Shown here: one piece after another, positions 1 through 9,103 of the stretch | Layout of the letters: every line of letters starts with the position of its first letter | Position numbering within the stretch: position 1 is the stretch's first letter | Source of the DNA: G965262015 sp965262015 | Lineage (GTDB): Bacteria > Spirochaetota > Leptospiria > Turneriellales > CBDBES01 | Direction: 5' to 3' | NCBI GenBank assembly: GCA_965262015.1 | Contig: OZ253494.1 | Location: 806,001-870,000, forward strand | DNA: 64,000 bases | Notes under the pieces: model-generated | The model's input: only the letters and a program-made list of their open reading frames with translations | What the model was told of the DNA's origin: nothing | Database searches by the model: none | Translations under genes and position numbers: made by a program

Positions 1-588
1 CACATGTGGACCTCTACATAAATCTTGAAATTCACCTTGCTTATAAACGGTTAGTTCTTCGTTACTATCTATGGATTCAATAATTTTTACTTTAAAAAAT
101 TCACCCATATTTCTGAAAAGACTAATAAGCTCTTTTCTAGAATAGGTCATGCGTTCTACCGTATGATTTTCTTCTCTAACCTGATTCATTTCATTTTCTA
201 TTTTTTCTAGATCAGATTCTTGCAATTTATGTTCTAGATAGATATCATAGTAAAAAAATCCTGGGCCTTTCCTTGTGACTGGCCCAAGTGTTAACTGTAC
301 GTCATTAAAAAGGCGTTTAATAGCTTGTGCTAACACATGTGCACTAGAATGCCAAAACACTTCTTTCCCTTCATCTTGCTCAAACGTCACCAACGATAGC
401 TCACCTGAACAGTGGACATTTCTACTTAAATCATATACCTGATCTTGTATTTTAACTGCAAGAGCAGTATGCAAAGCATTGGGTAAATGCTTTTGCAATA
501 TGGTAAACCAAGTATCTTCAGAGGATGCAACAATGTCTTGCTTATTTTTAGGCAAAACAATCATATATGTTTCTTGTGTTTCTAGCAT
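1..588 (-). CDS. thrS: Threonyl-tRNA synthetase, N-terminal part (runs off the window)
   Basis: Class II synthetase that charges tRNA-Thr. My translation of the minus strand from the ATG at 588 gives 196 residues with no stop. It begins with a TGS-like region (about residues 1-65). The editing-domain hallmark HSSAHVLAQAIKRLF follows near residue 80, then a GP...GFFYD segment, and RGPHV lies at the very edge. These match the ThrRS N1/N2 editing domains, so the aminoacylation domain lies outside the window. A second in-frame ATG exists at 564; the first is preferred for length, but no strong Shine-Dalgarno is visible. The next upstream feature on this strand is tRNA-Val. Confidence 0.9.
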   Translation of the reverse strand, partial: MLETQETYMIVLPKNKQDIVASSEDTWFTILQKHLPNALHTALAVKIQDQVYDLSRNVHCSGELSLVTFEQDEGKEVFWHSSAHVLAQAIKRLFNDVQLTLGPVTRKGPGFFYYDIYLEHKLQESDLEKIENEMNQVREENHTVERMTYSRKELISLFRNMGEFFKVKIIESIDSNEELTVYKQGEFQDLCRGPHV

Positions 589-607
589 GAGAATATCATT
601 TCATCTT

Positions 608-681
608 TGCACATGCCCAGACTCGAACTGGGGACCCCTTGCATGTCAAGCAAGTACTCTAACCAACTGAGCTACACGCGC
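608..681 (-). tRNA. tRNA-Val (anticodon GAC)
   Basis: The minus strand folds as a cloverleaf: acceptor GCGCGTG pairs with CATGTGC (two G-U pairs), there is a D arm TAGCTCAGTTGG, an anticodon stem CTTGC/GCAAG around loop TTGACAT (anticodon GAC), and a T arm with GTTCGAGTC. No CCA is encoded. It lies 20 bp upstream of thrS on the same strand. The window also holds tRNA-Val(TAC), so both purine- and pyrimidine-ending Val codons have dedicated readers. Confidence 0.93.
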
Positions 682-776
682 ATCATTAGGTGCATACTTT
701 TCTAAAAACTATGCATCAACTTGTCAACTGGTTTACACTTATTACTCTTTGGAGAGTCAGTAAGTTTGGTTATGAA

Positions 777-925
777 CAGTTTAAGGTGTTCATAAGCCGT
801 TTTTCTTAAAAATATTAAAAGTAAGGAGAACGACCAATGCAAATTCCTTTTACCATCGTAAAAAGAATAGGTTAAGAACACTATCAAACAACTGATAAAA
901 TATTTTGGCAAAAAATCAGAAGATA
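777..925 (+). repeat. Dispersed repeat copy, probably a mobile-element relic
   Basis: About 60 bp from 777 to 838 match, with few differences, the reverse complement of 49838-49902. After a gap a second block (AAACAACTGATAAAATATTT) matches 49801-49823 reversed. A more distant relative lies at 54674-54745. The rest of 690-1124 holds no convincing gene: short frames on both strands carry no recognisable motif. I infer a decayed insertion element but cannot name the family. Confidence 0.5.
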
Positions 926-1124
926 CCTTCAAGTTGTATGCAGTCGCAAAAAGAAACACTCTTTATTAAATGTATTATTTGGGATAAAGATATTCAGCTA
1001 AAGCCAGAATAAATTGTCCAGTAACTATATACTTCCATACTCATCAATGGCGTACGGCTATCACAAGGCACGATTAGCCTTTGAATATGCCGTTACCTTT
1101 GATAGAAAAAAAGTGCTGATATTG

Positions 1125-1355
1125 TTATTTTGGTAAAGACCGTATTGATACTCTCTTTACTATTCTACGACGCAATTTTGTGAGTTGTTTTTTGAGCTCT
1201 CTTTTTGCTTTTACACTCTTGTTTTTTAGGGATAGAGACTCAAATGTTTCTAAAGAATTTGCAAATAGCTCTACTGAGGTTGTTAATGCTGATTTTGTAT
1301 CAAATTCTACAACTATAGAGTGAACATTCAAAGTACTAAGGAAAAATGCCAACAA
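1125..1355 (-). CDS. Small hypothetical protein, possibly secreted
   Basis: An open frame of about 76 codons starting at TTG 1355. The frame stays open a few codons further upstream, adding NKTFSIVYL before the hydrophobic LLAFFLSTLNVHS, which would make a plausible signal peptide, but no ATG is present there. An ATG immediately followed by TGA sits at the end of the neighbouring PH-domain gene. The C-terminal third is Lys/Arg-rich (KAKRELKKQLTKLRRRIVKR). Not recognised; it could be a decayed gene. Confidence 0.3.
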   Translation of the reverse strand: MLAFFLSTLNVHSIVVEFDTKSALTTSVELFANSLETFESLSLKNKSVKAKRELKKQLTKLRRRIVKRVSIRSLPK

Positions 1356-1393
1356 ATAAACTATAGAAAACGTTTTATTAAGAGTGTGTCACA

Positions 1394-1753
1394 TTACAAA
1401 ATACTTTTTGCTATTGATTTTTGTATTTCAAGAATACTATCATCTTTAAATTGAAGATCATAAATAGGGGCATTTTGACTTGATATATATATTTTCAACT
1501 CAGCATCTAGATCAAGATGTCCAGCTGTCTCAACAGAAAAATGAGAAATAGATTTGTAAGGGATTGAGTGGTATTCTTGCTTCTTACCAGTAAGTCCCTG
1601 TTTATCTATAGCAATAAGTCTTTTATCTGTAAAGGCAAAAATATCCCTAATCGCTTTGAATCCTTTTAAAATCTTTTCTCCATCAATTAGTATTTTTTCT
1701 AAGTTTGCATCTAACTGATCATTGTTTATCTGTGTTAATCTAATCAATCCCAT
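1394..1753 (-). CDS. PH domain-containing protein (bPH / YokE-like)
   Basis: 119 residues, cytosolic and without a signal peptide. The order GEKI-KGFKAIRDIFAFTDKRLI-IDKQGLTGKK-EYHSIPYKSI-FSVETAGHLDLDAELKI is the conserved core of the bacterial pleckstrin-homology family found in Bacillus YokE and many other bacteria. These are small single-domain proteins of about 120-125 residues, so this one is full length. The biochemical role of the family is poorly defined. It stands alone, with decayed DNA on both sides. Confidence 0.85.
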   Translation of the reverse strand: MGLIRLTQINNDQLDANLEKILIDGEKILKGFKAIRDIFAFTDKRLIAIDKQGLTGKKQEYHSIPYKSISHFSVETAGHLDLDAELKIYISSQNAPIYDLQFKDDSILEIQKSIAKSIL

Positions 1754-1928
1754 TTTTTATTCCACCTTATTAATTATATTTTTTTACCTGAACAATGGGG
1801 CATCACGCTTTATGCGTAGTCAAATCAACTAACTATCCCTCAAATACGGCTTATTCTGAAAGACTCCAAACAGACCGTCAATCCTATTTATAGTTATTTA
1901 TATCCAACCTATAGACATATGCTATAAC

Positions 1929-2153
1929 ATGATTGATTGTATTGACCCCTATTATTTGATTGCCTTTCTTCGATCAAAATATGGATTTTTACAGCTACTC
2001 CGTGAAAAGAAACTTACAATTCAATTTCAACTAACCTTAGACAGAGTTGGTAATATCTTTATATTCAAACCAACTAATAGAAAATTTGAAAAACGGATTT
2101 TTCACTGTTTTCTTTCAAAGAAGAAATTCTTTTCTGTAAGAATGCGGCACTAG
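1929..2153 (+). pseudogene. Relic resembling a type I restriction specificity (HsdS) C-terminus
   Basis: The 74-codon frame starts IDCIDPYYLIAFLRSKYG and continues to LDRVGNIFIFKPTNRKFEKRI. That order resembles the end of HsdS target-recognition domains (a 'PYYL.AFL.SK.G' helix, then 'L..I..I.IP.P' leading to 'E..I'). Only this fragment is present. A short downstream frame (about 2295-2390) reads VMQTVQTLVRMCQ, also compatible with an HsdS tail. No methylase or restriction subunit is nearby. The rest of 1754-2468 shows nothing I can name. The HsdS assignment is weak inference. Confidence 0.35.
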
Positions 2154-2468
2154 GGATAGCCTATTATTGAGATAAAGAACCACGAAAAATAATTCCATCA
2201 AGAGGATCAATTATTCTTCATTGGAAACTATATCAAATAAAAAATAGCACTCCCTATTCTACCATAAGAATAATTCCAAATCCAGCAAAAAGTCATTGAA
2301 TTATTCAAGTTATGCAAACAGTTCAAACACTTGTTAGAATGTGCCAAGCAAGTGCTATAGATGGAAATAGAGCAAAATAAAAATATGGTAATAAAATGGC
2401 TAAAAAGAAACACAGAACATATGAAGTAATGGTTGCGGTTGCACACTAAGATTTTTAGTTTTTGTATA

Positions 2469-2556
2469 CGGAGAGGGAGGGATTCGAACCCTCGGTACCA
2501 CAATGCAGTACAACTCCTTAGCAGGGAGCCGCTTTCGACCACTCAGCCACCTCTCC
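2469..2556 (-). tRNA. tRNA-Ser (anticodon GCT)
   Basis: 88 nt class II tRNA on the minus strand. The acceptor GGAGAGG pairs with CCTCTCC and the discriminator is G. The anticodon loop CTGCTAA carries GCT. A long variable arm precedes the T arm (GGTTCGAATCC). No CCA is encoded. It is clustered with tRNA-Ser(TGA) 49 bp away on the same strand. Confidence 0.95.
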
Positions 2557-2605
2557 TAGACACAATCCCACCTATATTTATGAAGGGAAAGCGTAAAAAA
2601 CAATA

Positions 2606-2692
2606 CGGAGGAGGTAGGATTCGAACCCACGGTACCCGTAAAGGCACAACGGTTTTCAAGACCGCCGCATTCGACCACTCTGCCACTCCTCC
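2606..2692 (-). tRNA. tRNA-Ser (anticodon TGA)
   Basis: 87 nt class II tRNA on the minus strand with acceptor GGAGGAG/CTCCTCC, discriminator G, anticodon loop CTTGAAA (anticodon TGA), a long variable arm and a GGTTCGAATCC T arm. Its U34 is a known type of target for the cmo5U pathway, whose CmoA/CmoB enzymes are encoded at 20.6-22.3 kb. Confidence 0.95.
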
Positions 2693-2786
2693 TGGATCAG
2701 CCTTATTCGTGTAATTACCTTACGTCTAGTCAAGATTAATTATACTTATAAACTTGCTTTTCTCATTGTCGTTTACAGGATAGCCT

Positions 2787-3752
2787 ATGATCGCACTTAA
2801 TAATCCTTGTACAAATGATATAGAACTCAAGGCTACACGTGACGGCTATGGACAAGGTTTAGTAGACCTAGCTCAAGAACATGAAAAAATAGTTGTTTTA
2901 GATGCTGATTTGTCGGGATCAACCAAAACAAACTTATTCGCTAAAAAATATCCTAAACGTTTTTTTAACTTTGGTGTTGCTGAACAAAATATGGTAGGTC
3001 ATGCTGCTGGCCTATCAATCGCAGGTTTTATACCAGTGGCCTCTAGTTTTTCTATCTTCCTAATTGGTAGAGCATGGGAAATTGTACGTAACTCCATTGC
3101 TTATCCTAATCTTAATGTTACGCTTGCAGGTACACATGCCGGTATTACGCTCGGGGAAGACGGAGCAAGTCACCAAATCATTGAAGATATAGCTTTAATG
3201 AGGGCCATACCAAATATGAATGTGCTTGTCCCATCAGATTACTGGCAGGCATATCAGGCTATTCGATTAGCCATCAGCATACCATCCCCCGTATATATCA
3301 GACTGGGGCGACCCAAAAGACCTGTACTATACACAAAAAATATTATATGTAAACTAGGACAGGGTAATGTAATACAGGAAGGTAAGAAATATGCTTTTTT
3401 CGCTATTGGTGTTATGGTGTATGAGGCATGGAAAGCCGCTAGAATGCTAGAAGAAAAATATAAAATCCGTCCATGGGTAGTGGATATGTTTTCTGTCAAA
3501 CCACTGGACACACAGCTATTATTACACATAGCTAAGCAAGCTGATCATGTAGTTACATTTGAAGAACATAACATCCTGGCGGGGTTTGGTTCAGCGGTTA
3601 GTGAAATATTGTCCACACATTGCCCCAAAAAAATTACTTACATAGGTATAAATGACCAATTTGGCCAATCTGCACCTGCTGATGTATTAATGAGTCATTA
3701 TCATTTAACCGCAGAAAAGATTGTCCAGAAATTAGAAAAAGATATCATATGA
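2787..3752 (+). CDS. Transketolase, C-terminal subunit
   Basis: 321 residues corresponding to the pyrimidine-binding and C-terminal domains of a split transketolase. Visible hallmarks are DADLSGSTKTNLF, the FNFGVAEQNMVGHAAGLS segment carrying the catalytic Glu, GTHAGITLGEDGASHQ, YIRLGRP, and a C-terminal ...ADHVVTFEEHNILAGFGSAV. Full-length transketolases are about 650 residues; here the thiamine-diphosphate-binding N-terminal half is a separate gene that must lie elsewhere. It works in the non-oxidative pentose phosphate pathway, as does the transaldolase at 28.7 kb. The next gene begins 42 bp downstream on the same strand. Confidence 0.92.
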   Translation: MIALNNPCTNDIELKATRDGYGQGLVDLAQEHEKIVVLDADLSGSTKTNLFAKKYPKRFFNFGVAEQNMVGHAAGLSIAGFIPVASSFSIFLIGRAWEIVRNSIAYPNLNVTLAGTHAGITLGEDGASHQIIEDIALMRAIPNMNVLVPSDYWQAYQAIRLAISIPSPVYIRLGRPKRPVLYTKNIICKLGQGNVIQEGKKYAFFAIGVMVYEAWKAARMLEEKYKIRPWVVDMFSVKPLDTQLLLHIAKQADHVVTFEEHNILAGFGSAVSEILSTHCPKKITYIGINDQFGQSAPADVLMSHYHLTAEKIVQKLEKDII

Positions 3753-3794
3753 TATCAGCTAAAATATACAAACAAGGGTAATTCAATCCACACA

Positions 3795-6014
3795 ATGCGT
3801 ATAGTCCGCAAATTCTTTACTGCTATAGTAAAATTGAGATACTATATTATTACTTTGGTCTTACTGTATTCTCTACCTAATTTTTACCTAAATCATTCCT
3901 CACACCTCAGTAAAATAGAACATACCATTCTCTCCTATACTAAACAATCTTTTTTGGGGATTGCCTATGATGGAATTTATCTTGATATCTATCGTGGTAT
4001 TATGCTGTATCAAACAGAAGTATCCTCTGAGGTATATTTTCAAGAAAGTACAACTTTTTTTAGAGCAGCTCGAGTATACATCCAACTATCTTGGTGGGAC
4101 TATTTAAAAAATAATAAGCTAGAAATAACACATATACAAGTACATCGTGCAACCTTCTTTATACATGATATTCAAAAGAAAAAAACTAGTCACTTAAAAA
4201 AACAACTACAATCTTTAGTGCAAGCCAAACATGATATACAATTAATATTCTCGAACAGTACTGTACATATAATGCAGACCTCTAAATACCATGAAGAACA
4301 TGTATATATCATACATGATGTACATGGGAATATACATATTCAACCCAAGAGGCTAAAATTAACACTAGAGTATGATGATCCACTATATGGAGTGGGACAA
4401 ATTATTTTGGAACCATCTATTGATTTTACCCAAAAAATCATATTAGAGTCGTCCGAAATAAATCCAACATGGCTACTGGGGATTTATCATGTAAAGATAA
4501 AAAACCTATTGTTAGATCATCTACCTCACCTAAGTGATAACTTTAGATTTGAGACAGGTAATGCTGATATTGATGTGACTATACACATAAAGCCACGAAA
4601 AATAGATCAAACAGTCTACGATATGGATGGTTCTGTACGCCTTACCCAAGTGAAGATCATGCAAGATAATCACCCTTATTATCAAGTAGCTAATGCATTA
4701 CTTAACCTAAAAACCTCATATACCCCATTAGAGCATACAATCAAAATAAATGGAATGATAGATCCTTACCATATTCACTTTCACATAAAACAGAATCACT
4801 CTGAAAAATTGGATGCCTTGTCGTACTTACACATACGGTTACAGAAAAAATCATGGGGTACACATGCCATTCATCTGCCTCATAACATTCTTTTAAATGG
4901 TTTACGTCAAGCACAACTTACAATCAAAATACCCGACAAAATAAATAAACCTAATATATTAGAAATAGGTTGTTTACTAAATATTACTGATGGTAGACTA
5001 AGCCTTTCTTCAAAGAAAACAATCATACCCCCTTTTTTAGACAAATGGCCTATATTGCATAAATTATCCTACTTACCTGCATCATACTTACAATTACATA
5101 ATGTACAAGTTAACTGTTTAGAAGAGAATACGATTAAAGCACATTTATCACTATCTCATAAGCAAAGTGATCTGTCTGCTAACATAGGAGGTAATGTCAA
5201 GATAGAATACCAACCAATCCAATACATTGAAGAGGCACTACAAAAAGATAAAAACATAAGCAAACAAGAACACCATATAGTGTTTCAAACATCTCTCCAA
5301 ATTAATTCTCATAGCAATCATATAGATGGAAAGGATAGTAGGCATTATATCCAGCATATTAGTAAAAAGGTGAACCAGAGAATTGCATATGAAAAGAAAC
5401 ACCCATTATTTTTAATTCCCATACCATATACCAAACTATATCGTACACTATTCCAACAAATGCAATTTGAATGGCAACACACTATACAGAACTTTTTCTA
5501 CTCTAGTAATCAAGCAACAGAAAAATACCAGTTCCTTTTCCAGTTTAAACATCCACGTCTAGCAATAAACATAACAAATAATCATAATTCAAAAATAAAA
5601 TTAACATGGGATCTATCTCATAGTTCACCACATATGGAAATAATAAATGCGTTATACTTAACACCTGAACACCCTCTTAATATTTACATGCTTACTAATA
5701 ATATATTACAGAATCAATACTTTAATCTACTTATGGTAAACAGCACATGGAAGGCATACGGATATACATTAAGTAACCTAGAAGAAACTAAATTTCATAA
5801 AGGTACGGCATCATTCCAAGGTATTACTTTTTCTAAAAATTTTTCCAATAAGAAATGGTTGCAGTTAGATAACCTACAATTCAATTTTTTTTCTCGTAAT
5901 GATAATACAAACCTGTCATGTTTCAAAGCCCAAAAAGCTGGCAAGATATTTCAAAGTTACCAAACTTATCGAGGTAAGAATCTACGTAAATCTCTTAGTA
6001 AAATTAGGTTTTAG
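3795..6014 (+). CDS. Large membrane-anchored protein, AsmA/TamB-like
   Basis: 739 residues. A hydrophobic segment at about 14-32 (YYIITLVLLYSLPNFYLNH) suggests a single N-terminal anchor with the rest outside the inner membrane. The long body is rich in alternating beta-type sequence. Near 400 it has ITDGRLSLSSKKTIIPP and YLQLHNVQVNC, similar in style to AsmA/DUF3971 proteins implicated in envelope lipid transport. This is a resemblance of composition and layout, not of a decisive motif. It probably shares a transcript with the transketolase gene. The region is strongly AT-rich, with His/Ile/Lys-heavy codons. Confidence 0.55.
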   Translation: MRIVRKFFTAIVKLRYYIITLVLLYSLPNFYLNHSSHLSKIEHTILSYTKQSFLGIAYDGIYLDIYRGIMLYQTEVSSEVYFQESTTFFRAARVYIQLSWWDYLKNNKLEITHIQVHRATFFIHDIQKKKTSHLKKQLQSLVQAKHDIQLIFSNSTVHIMQTSKYHEEHVYIIHDVHGNIHIQPKRLKLTLEYDDPLYGVGQIILEPSIDFTQKIILESSEINPTWLLGIYHVKIKNLLLDHLPHLSDNFRFETGNADIDVTIHIKPRKIDQTVYDMDGSVRLTQVKIMQDNHPYYQVANALLNLKTSYTPLEHTIKINGMIDPYHIHFHIKQNHSEKLDALSYLHIRLQKKSWGTHAIHLPHNILLNGLRQAQLTIKIPDKINKPNILEIGCLLNITDGRLSLSSKKTIIPPFLDKWPILHKLSYLPASYLQLHNVQVNCLEENTIKAHLSLSHKQSDLSANIGGNVKIEYQPIQYIEEALQKDKNISKQEHHIVFQTSLQINSHSNHIDGKDSRHYIQHISKKVNQRIAYEKKHPLFLIPIPYTKLYRTLFQQMQFEWQHTIQNFFYSSNQATEKYQFLFQFKHPRLAINITNNHNSKIKLTWDLSHSSPHMEIINALYLTPEHPLNIYMLTNNILQNQYFNLLMVNSTWKAYGYTLSNLEETKFHKGTASFQGITFSKNFSNKKWLQLDNLQFNFFSRNDNTNLSCFKAQKAGKIFQSYQTYRGKNLRKSLSKIRF

Positions 6015-6035
6015 TAATTACTTTTCTTTTATAAA

Positions 6036-6443
6036 TCATGGTTCTTTTATAAAAGAACCTAAAGTATTCTTAATTTTTTGGATAAACAAAGGTGCCAAAT
6101 CTTGTAAAAAATCAGGAGCAGGATGTAGGGTAATTTGAATATCAGAAAACTGTCTTTTTAATTGTGTCACCAATAAGGGTATGTCGTGCAATGTATGTTG
6201 ACCAGGTAATAAAAAAATAGGATAAATCTCTAAACTACCCATAGATATAACATCAAGATATTTTTGTATAACATTCTCTAAAGAGGGTAAAAAAGATTCA
6301 GATAAAAAGGCATAGTCAATGTAATCATACCCTAAAGCACTCCGAAAGGCATCTACAATGTTAGGTAACAACTCATGATTTTCTAGATGTCTTGCCCCAT
6401 GAAATAAAAGTATGATGAGCTTAGATGCATCAGTGGTAGTCAT
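6036..6443 (-). CDS. Sirohydrochlorin chelatase, CbiX/SirB short form
   Basis: 135 residues, the length of single-domain CbiX-S/SirB chelatases, which insert Fe2+ or Co2+ into sirohydrochlorin. Evidence is LIILLFHGAR at the N-terminus (family HGS/HGA motif with the metal-binding His) and the later IYPIFLLPGQHTLHDIPLLV block, where the second His lies. It follows cobA with a 4-bp gap on the same strand, and cysH precedes cobA. The context therefore favours iron insertion to make siroheme. No precorrin-2 dehydrogenase gene (CysG/Met8 type) is visible in the window, although the pathway needs that step. Confidence 0.85.
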   Translation of the reverse strand: MTTTDASKLIILLFHGARHLENHELLPNIVDAFRSALGYDYIDYAFLSESFLPSLENVIQKYLDVISMGSLEIYPIFLLPGQHTLHDIPLLVTQLKRQFSDIQITLHPAPDFLQDLAPLFIQKIKNTLGSFIKEP

Positions 6444-6447
6444 GGTA

Positions 6448-7188
6448 TTATACTATAGAATAATATTCTGAGATTACATCGCCAATAATTAAAATAGCAG
6501 GAAATTCTAGATTACTTGTTTGTGATAACTCAACAATATTCTTTAACTGACCAACAACTTGTACTTCATTCTCAAATGAACAATTTGATATAATAGCCAC
6601 TCCTGTTTCCTCTGCTTTACCTCTCTCTTGTAATTTATTTACAATATCTTTCATATTACTAAATGCCATATAGAATACCAGTGTTAAAGATGCAGTAGAT
6701 AAAAAATCCCAATCATAATTGGGTAGATAATCTTCTTTTTTATGACTGTCTTTCGCGTAACCTGATAAAAAGATAACTGATTGGCCAAAGTCTCTATGAG
6801 TAAGAGGTATTTTTAAATTAGCTGCGGCTGCAAAGGCAGTAGTAATACCAGGAATAATATTCACCGTAATATTATGCTGTGCAAGATAAAGTAACTCTTC
6901 TCCTCCCCGACCAAAAATAAAAGGGTCACCTCCCTTTAGCCTTACAACCAGTTTTCCTTGTTGTACATATTCTAGTAACATTTTATTAATATCGTGTTGT
7001 TGAGTAAGCTTTTGATCATATCGCTTACCTACAAAAATTTTTTCACAGTCTTTTCTAGCGTACTCCATGATTTGGATATTGACTAGACGGTCATACAAAA
7101 TAACATCCGCCTTCTGCAAAATATGCAAAGCTTTAATGGTAAGAAGCTCTGGATCACCTGGTCCAGAGCCAACTAAATAAACAGGCAT
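6448..7188 (-). CDS. cobA: Uroporphyrinogen-III C-methyltransferase (SUMT)
   Basis: 246 residues, matching stand-alone SUMT enzymes that make precorrin-2 from uroporphyrinogen III with two SAM. Hallmarks are VYLVGSGPGDPELLTIKAL (SAM-binding P-loop-like motif), VRLKGGDPFIFGRGGEE and IPGITTAFAAAANLKIPLTHR. It is the middle gene of the cysH-cobA-cbiX operon, 16 bp after cysH and 4 bp before cbiX. It commits uroporphyrinogen to siroheme, the cofactor of sulfite reductase. No sulfite reductase subunit is visible here. Confidence 0.95.
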   Translation of the reverse strand: MPVYLVGSGPGDPELLTIKALHILQKADVILYDRLVNIQIMEYARKDCEKIFVGKRYDQKLTQQHDINKMLLEYVQQGKLVVRLKGGDPFIFGRGGEELLYLAQHNITVNIIPGITTAFAAAANLKIPLTHRDFGQSVIFLSGYAKDSHKKEDYLPNYDWDFLSTASLTLVFYMAFSNMKDIVNKLQERGKAEETGVAIISNCSFENEVQVVGQLKNIVELSQTSNLEFPAILIIGDVISEYYSIV

Positions 7189-7204
7189 AGATATAGATAC
7201 TTTC

Positions 7205-7927
7205 CTACTGATGGGGCTTCATATGCAGACCACATTCTTTTTTTTCACTGTTTTCCCACCACCAACGTCCTGCCCTTTCTGGTTCATCTTCCCTTACACT
7301 TCTAGTGCAAGGGGCACAACCAATTGATTTATATCCCATTCCATATAATGGGTGACATGGGATTTGATAGGTATGGATGTATATATCCACTTCTTGCTTA
7401 CTCCACTTAAATAAAGGATTTACTTTAAACATTTGTTTATTAACCAGATACTCTACACAAGCGGTGTTTTTTCGTTCTGCAGACTGTTCTCTACGTAAAC
7501 CAGAAATCCATACTTTATGGTTATATAAAGCAATTTGATTGGGTTCAACCTTACGTATAAAACAACACTCTTCACGGTTGGCGTGAGATTCTTTAAAAGA
7601 GAAAGAACCCTTTCTCCTAACTAATTGATCCAATTTTTCCGCCTGAGGATGATAAACCTGTAAATTAATTTTATATTTTTCCCGGACTATATCAAACATC
7701 TGGTGTGTTTCTTCAGGTAATCGTCCCGTGTCAATGGTATAGTAACTACAAGAAATATTTGATCGTAGCAAAATATCTAAAATAACAAGACCTTCAATTT
7801 GCATGGATAAAGAAAGTACCCGAGAAGATGGTAACTTATTACTCACTATATGTATAATCTCTTGTGGTGATAAAAATAGACACTCTTCATTTACTTCCTT
7901 TGCAAGTTGCATGTAATTCTGTGTCAT
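7205..7927 (-). CDS. cysH: Adenylyl-sulfate (APS) reductase, assimilatory
   Basis: 240 residues of the CysH family, reducing APS (or PAPS) to sulfite with thioredoxin. The Cys pairs typical of the iron-sulfur APS reductase type are present: EECC near 119-122 and IGCAPC near 205-210, followed by TR and the C-terminal KKECGLH carrying the catalytic Cys. SGLRREQSAERK is the sulfate-binding loop. The Cys pairs favour APS over PAPS as substrate. It is the first gene of the operon; the 433 bp upstream separates it from the divergent ahpC. Confidence 0.92.
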   Translation of the reverse strand: MTQNYMQLAKEVNEECLFLSPQEIIHIVSNKLPSSRVLSLSMQIEGLVILDILLRSNISCSYYTIDTGRLPEETHQMFDIVREKYKINLQVYHPQAEKLDQLVRRKGSFSFKESHANREECCFIRKVEPNQIALYNHKVWISGLRREQSAERKNTACVEYLVNKQMFKVNPLFKWSKQEVDIYIHTYQIPCHPLYGMGYKSIGCAPCTRSVREDEPERAGRWWWENSEKKECGLHMKPHQ

Positions 7928-8360
7928 AATCTGATATTGTAGTTACATGATGTTGGGCTAGTCAAGTAATTATTCGTTTGCTGCAATATACACTTTACGG
8001 CTTCTATAACACAAAAAAATTCTCATAGCATATATTTTATAGATACGCAAAAAATAAAATTTCTTGATGAGAAATAAAAAATCCATAGTAGATAGTTAGA
8101 ATCAACAGCCCATACGATCTCTAGGATATCTTACACCCTATAAAATACTCATCATAAAAAATTGCACTCGTTTTAAAATTAATAGGAAATGTACTTGTTT
8201 CTCAAAAAACTACACATATATCATTTTAAATTTGGAACTTATATTTAAAGAATAAAGAAAATCATTCTAATAAGCGTGACATATTTGACATACCGTGTTG
8301 TACTGACTCTATGGCCATGACTATTAATGGTCTATTAGACTCTAGGAGGTAAACATTACA
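7928..8360. other. Divergent intergenic region between cysH and ahpC
   Basis: 433 bp without a gene, very AT-rich. A TTGACA hexamer at 8285-8290 could be a -35 element for ahpC, with a weak TCTATG 17 nt further on. The ahpC ribosome binding site AGGAGG lies at 8344-8349. I see no recognised riboswitch or clear operator. Confidence 0.4.
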
Positions 8361-8924
8361 ATGTCAAGAATTAACCAAAAGATACCAAATTTTTCTGTGG
8401 AGGCATTTCATCAGAATAAATTTAAGAAAATAACTTCAGAAGATGTAAAAGGGCACTGGTCCATTTTCTTCTTTTATCCAGCAGATTTTACTTTTGTCTG
8501 TCCAACAGAATTGGGCGACATGGCGGATCAATATGGAGAATTGCAGAAGATAAATACAGAAGTTTATGCTGTGTCAACAGATACACATTTTGTACACAAG
8601 GCGTGGTTTGATGTAAGTGAAACTATTGCTAAAATCCAATTTCCTATGTTAGGCGACCCCACTGGACATATGGCAAGAAGCTTTGGTGTTATGATTGAAG
8701 AAACAGGTTTAGCACTTAGAGGTTCTTTCATCACTAATCCAGAAGGTATTATCAAGGCATGCGAAATACATGATCTAGGTATAGGACGTTCTGCTCAGGA
8801 GTTAGTAAGAAAAACACAAGCAGCTCAGTACATTGCCGAACATAGTGGTGAAGTATGTCCCGCAAAATGGAAACCAGGTAGTAAAACACTAACACCAGGA
8901 ATGGATTTAGTAGGTAAAATCTAA
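8361..8924 (+). CDS. ahpC: 2-Cys peroxiredoxin (AhpC/Prx)
   Basis: 187 residues, typical of AhpC. The peroxidatic Cys47 is in FTFVCPTELGD and the resolving Cys166 in GEVCPAKWKPG, so both catalytic cysteines are present and a 2-Cys mechanism is expected. It reduces hydrogen peroxide and organic peroxides in the cytosol. The start is set by a strong AGGAGG 11 nt upstream of ATG. No AhpF or thioredoxin reductase is adjacent. A tRNA-Val gene follows in the opposite direction. Confidence 0.97.
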   Translation: MSRINQKIPNFSVEAFHQNKFKKITSEDVKGHWSIFFFYPADFTFVCPTELGDMADQYGELQKINTEVYAVSTDTHFVHKAWFDVSETIAKIQFPMLGDPTGHMARSFGVMIEETGLALRGSFITNPEGIIKACEIHDLGIGRSAQELVRKTQAAQYIAEHSGEVCPAKWKPGSKTLTPGMDLVGKI

Positions 8925-9000
8925 GATTATTTATTTTAGTCATGTGAGGGATTGGATCTTTGATCGCAATCTCTCGTTTATCTCTGAGGTTGGTATTATA

Positions 9001-9073
9001 TGGGCGATGACAGATTTGAACTGCCGACATCTTGCTTGTAAGGCAAGCGCTCTACCAACTGAGCTAATCGCCC
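9001..9073 (-). tRNA. tRNA-Val (anticodon TAC)
   Basis: 73 nt on the minus strand: acceptor GGGCGAT/ATCGCCC, D arm TAGCTCAGTTGG, anticodon stem CTTGC/GCAAG with loop CTTACAA (anticodon TAC), T arm with GTTCAAATC, discriminator A, no encoded CCA. tRNA-Val(UAC) is one of the classical cmo5U34 substrates, relevant to the cmoA-cmoB pair in this window. Confidence 0.96.
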
Positions 9074-9103
9074 GAAATCTACATGACAATCAGAGGTGTT
9101 AGG

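Noticed and set aside
702..959. 85-codon minus-strand ORF
   Set aside because: No ribosome binding site or recognisable motif, and it overlaps the dispersed repeat.
2433..2714. Protein-like frames over 2.4-2.7 kb on both strands
   Set aside because: They run through two tRNA-Ser genes that fold convincingly.
7928..8360. Riboswitch upstream of the cysH operon
   Set aside because: I could not identify a conserved core or convincing paired stems of a known class.
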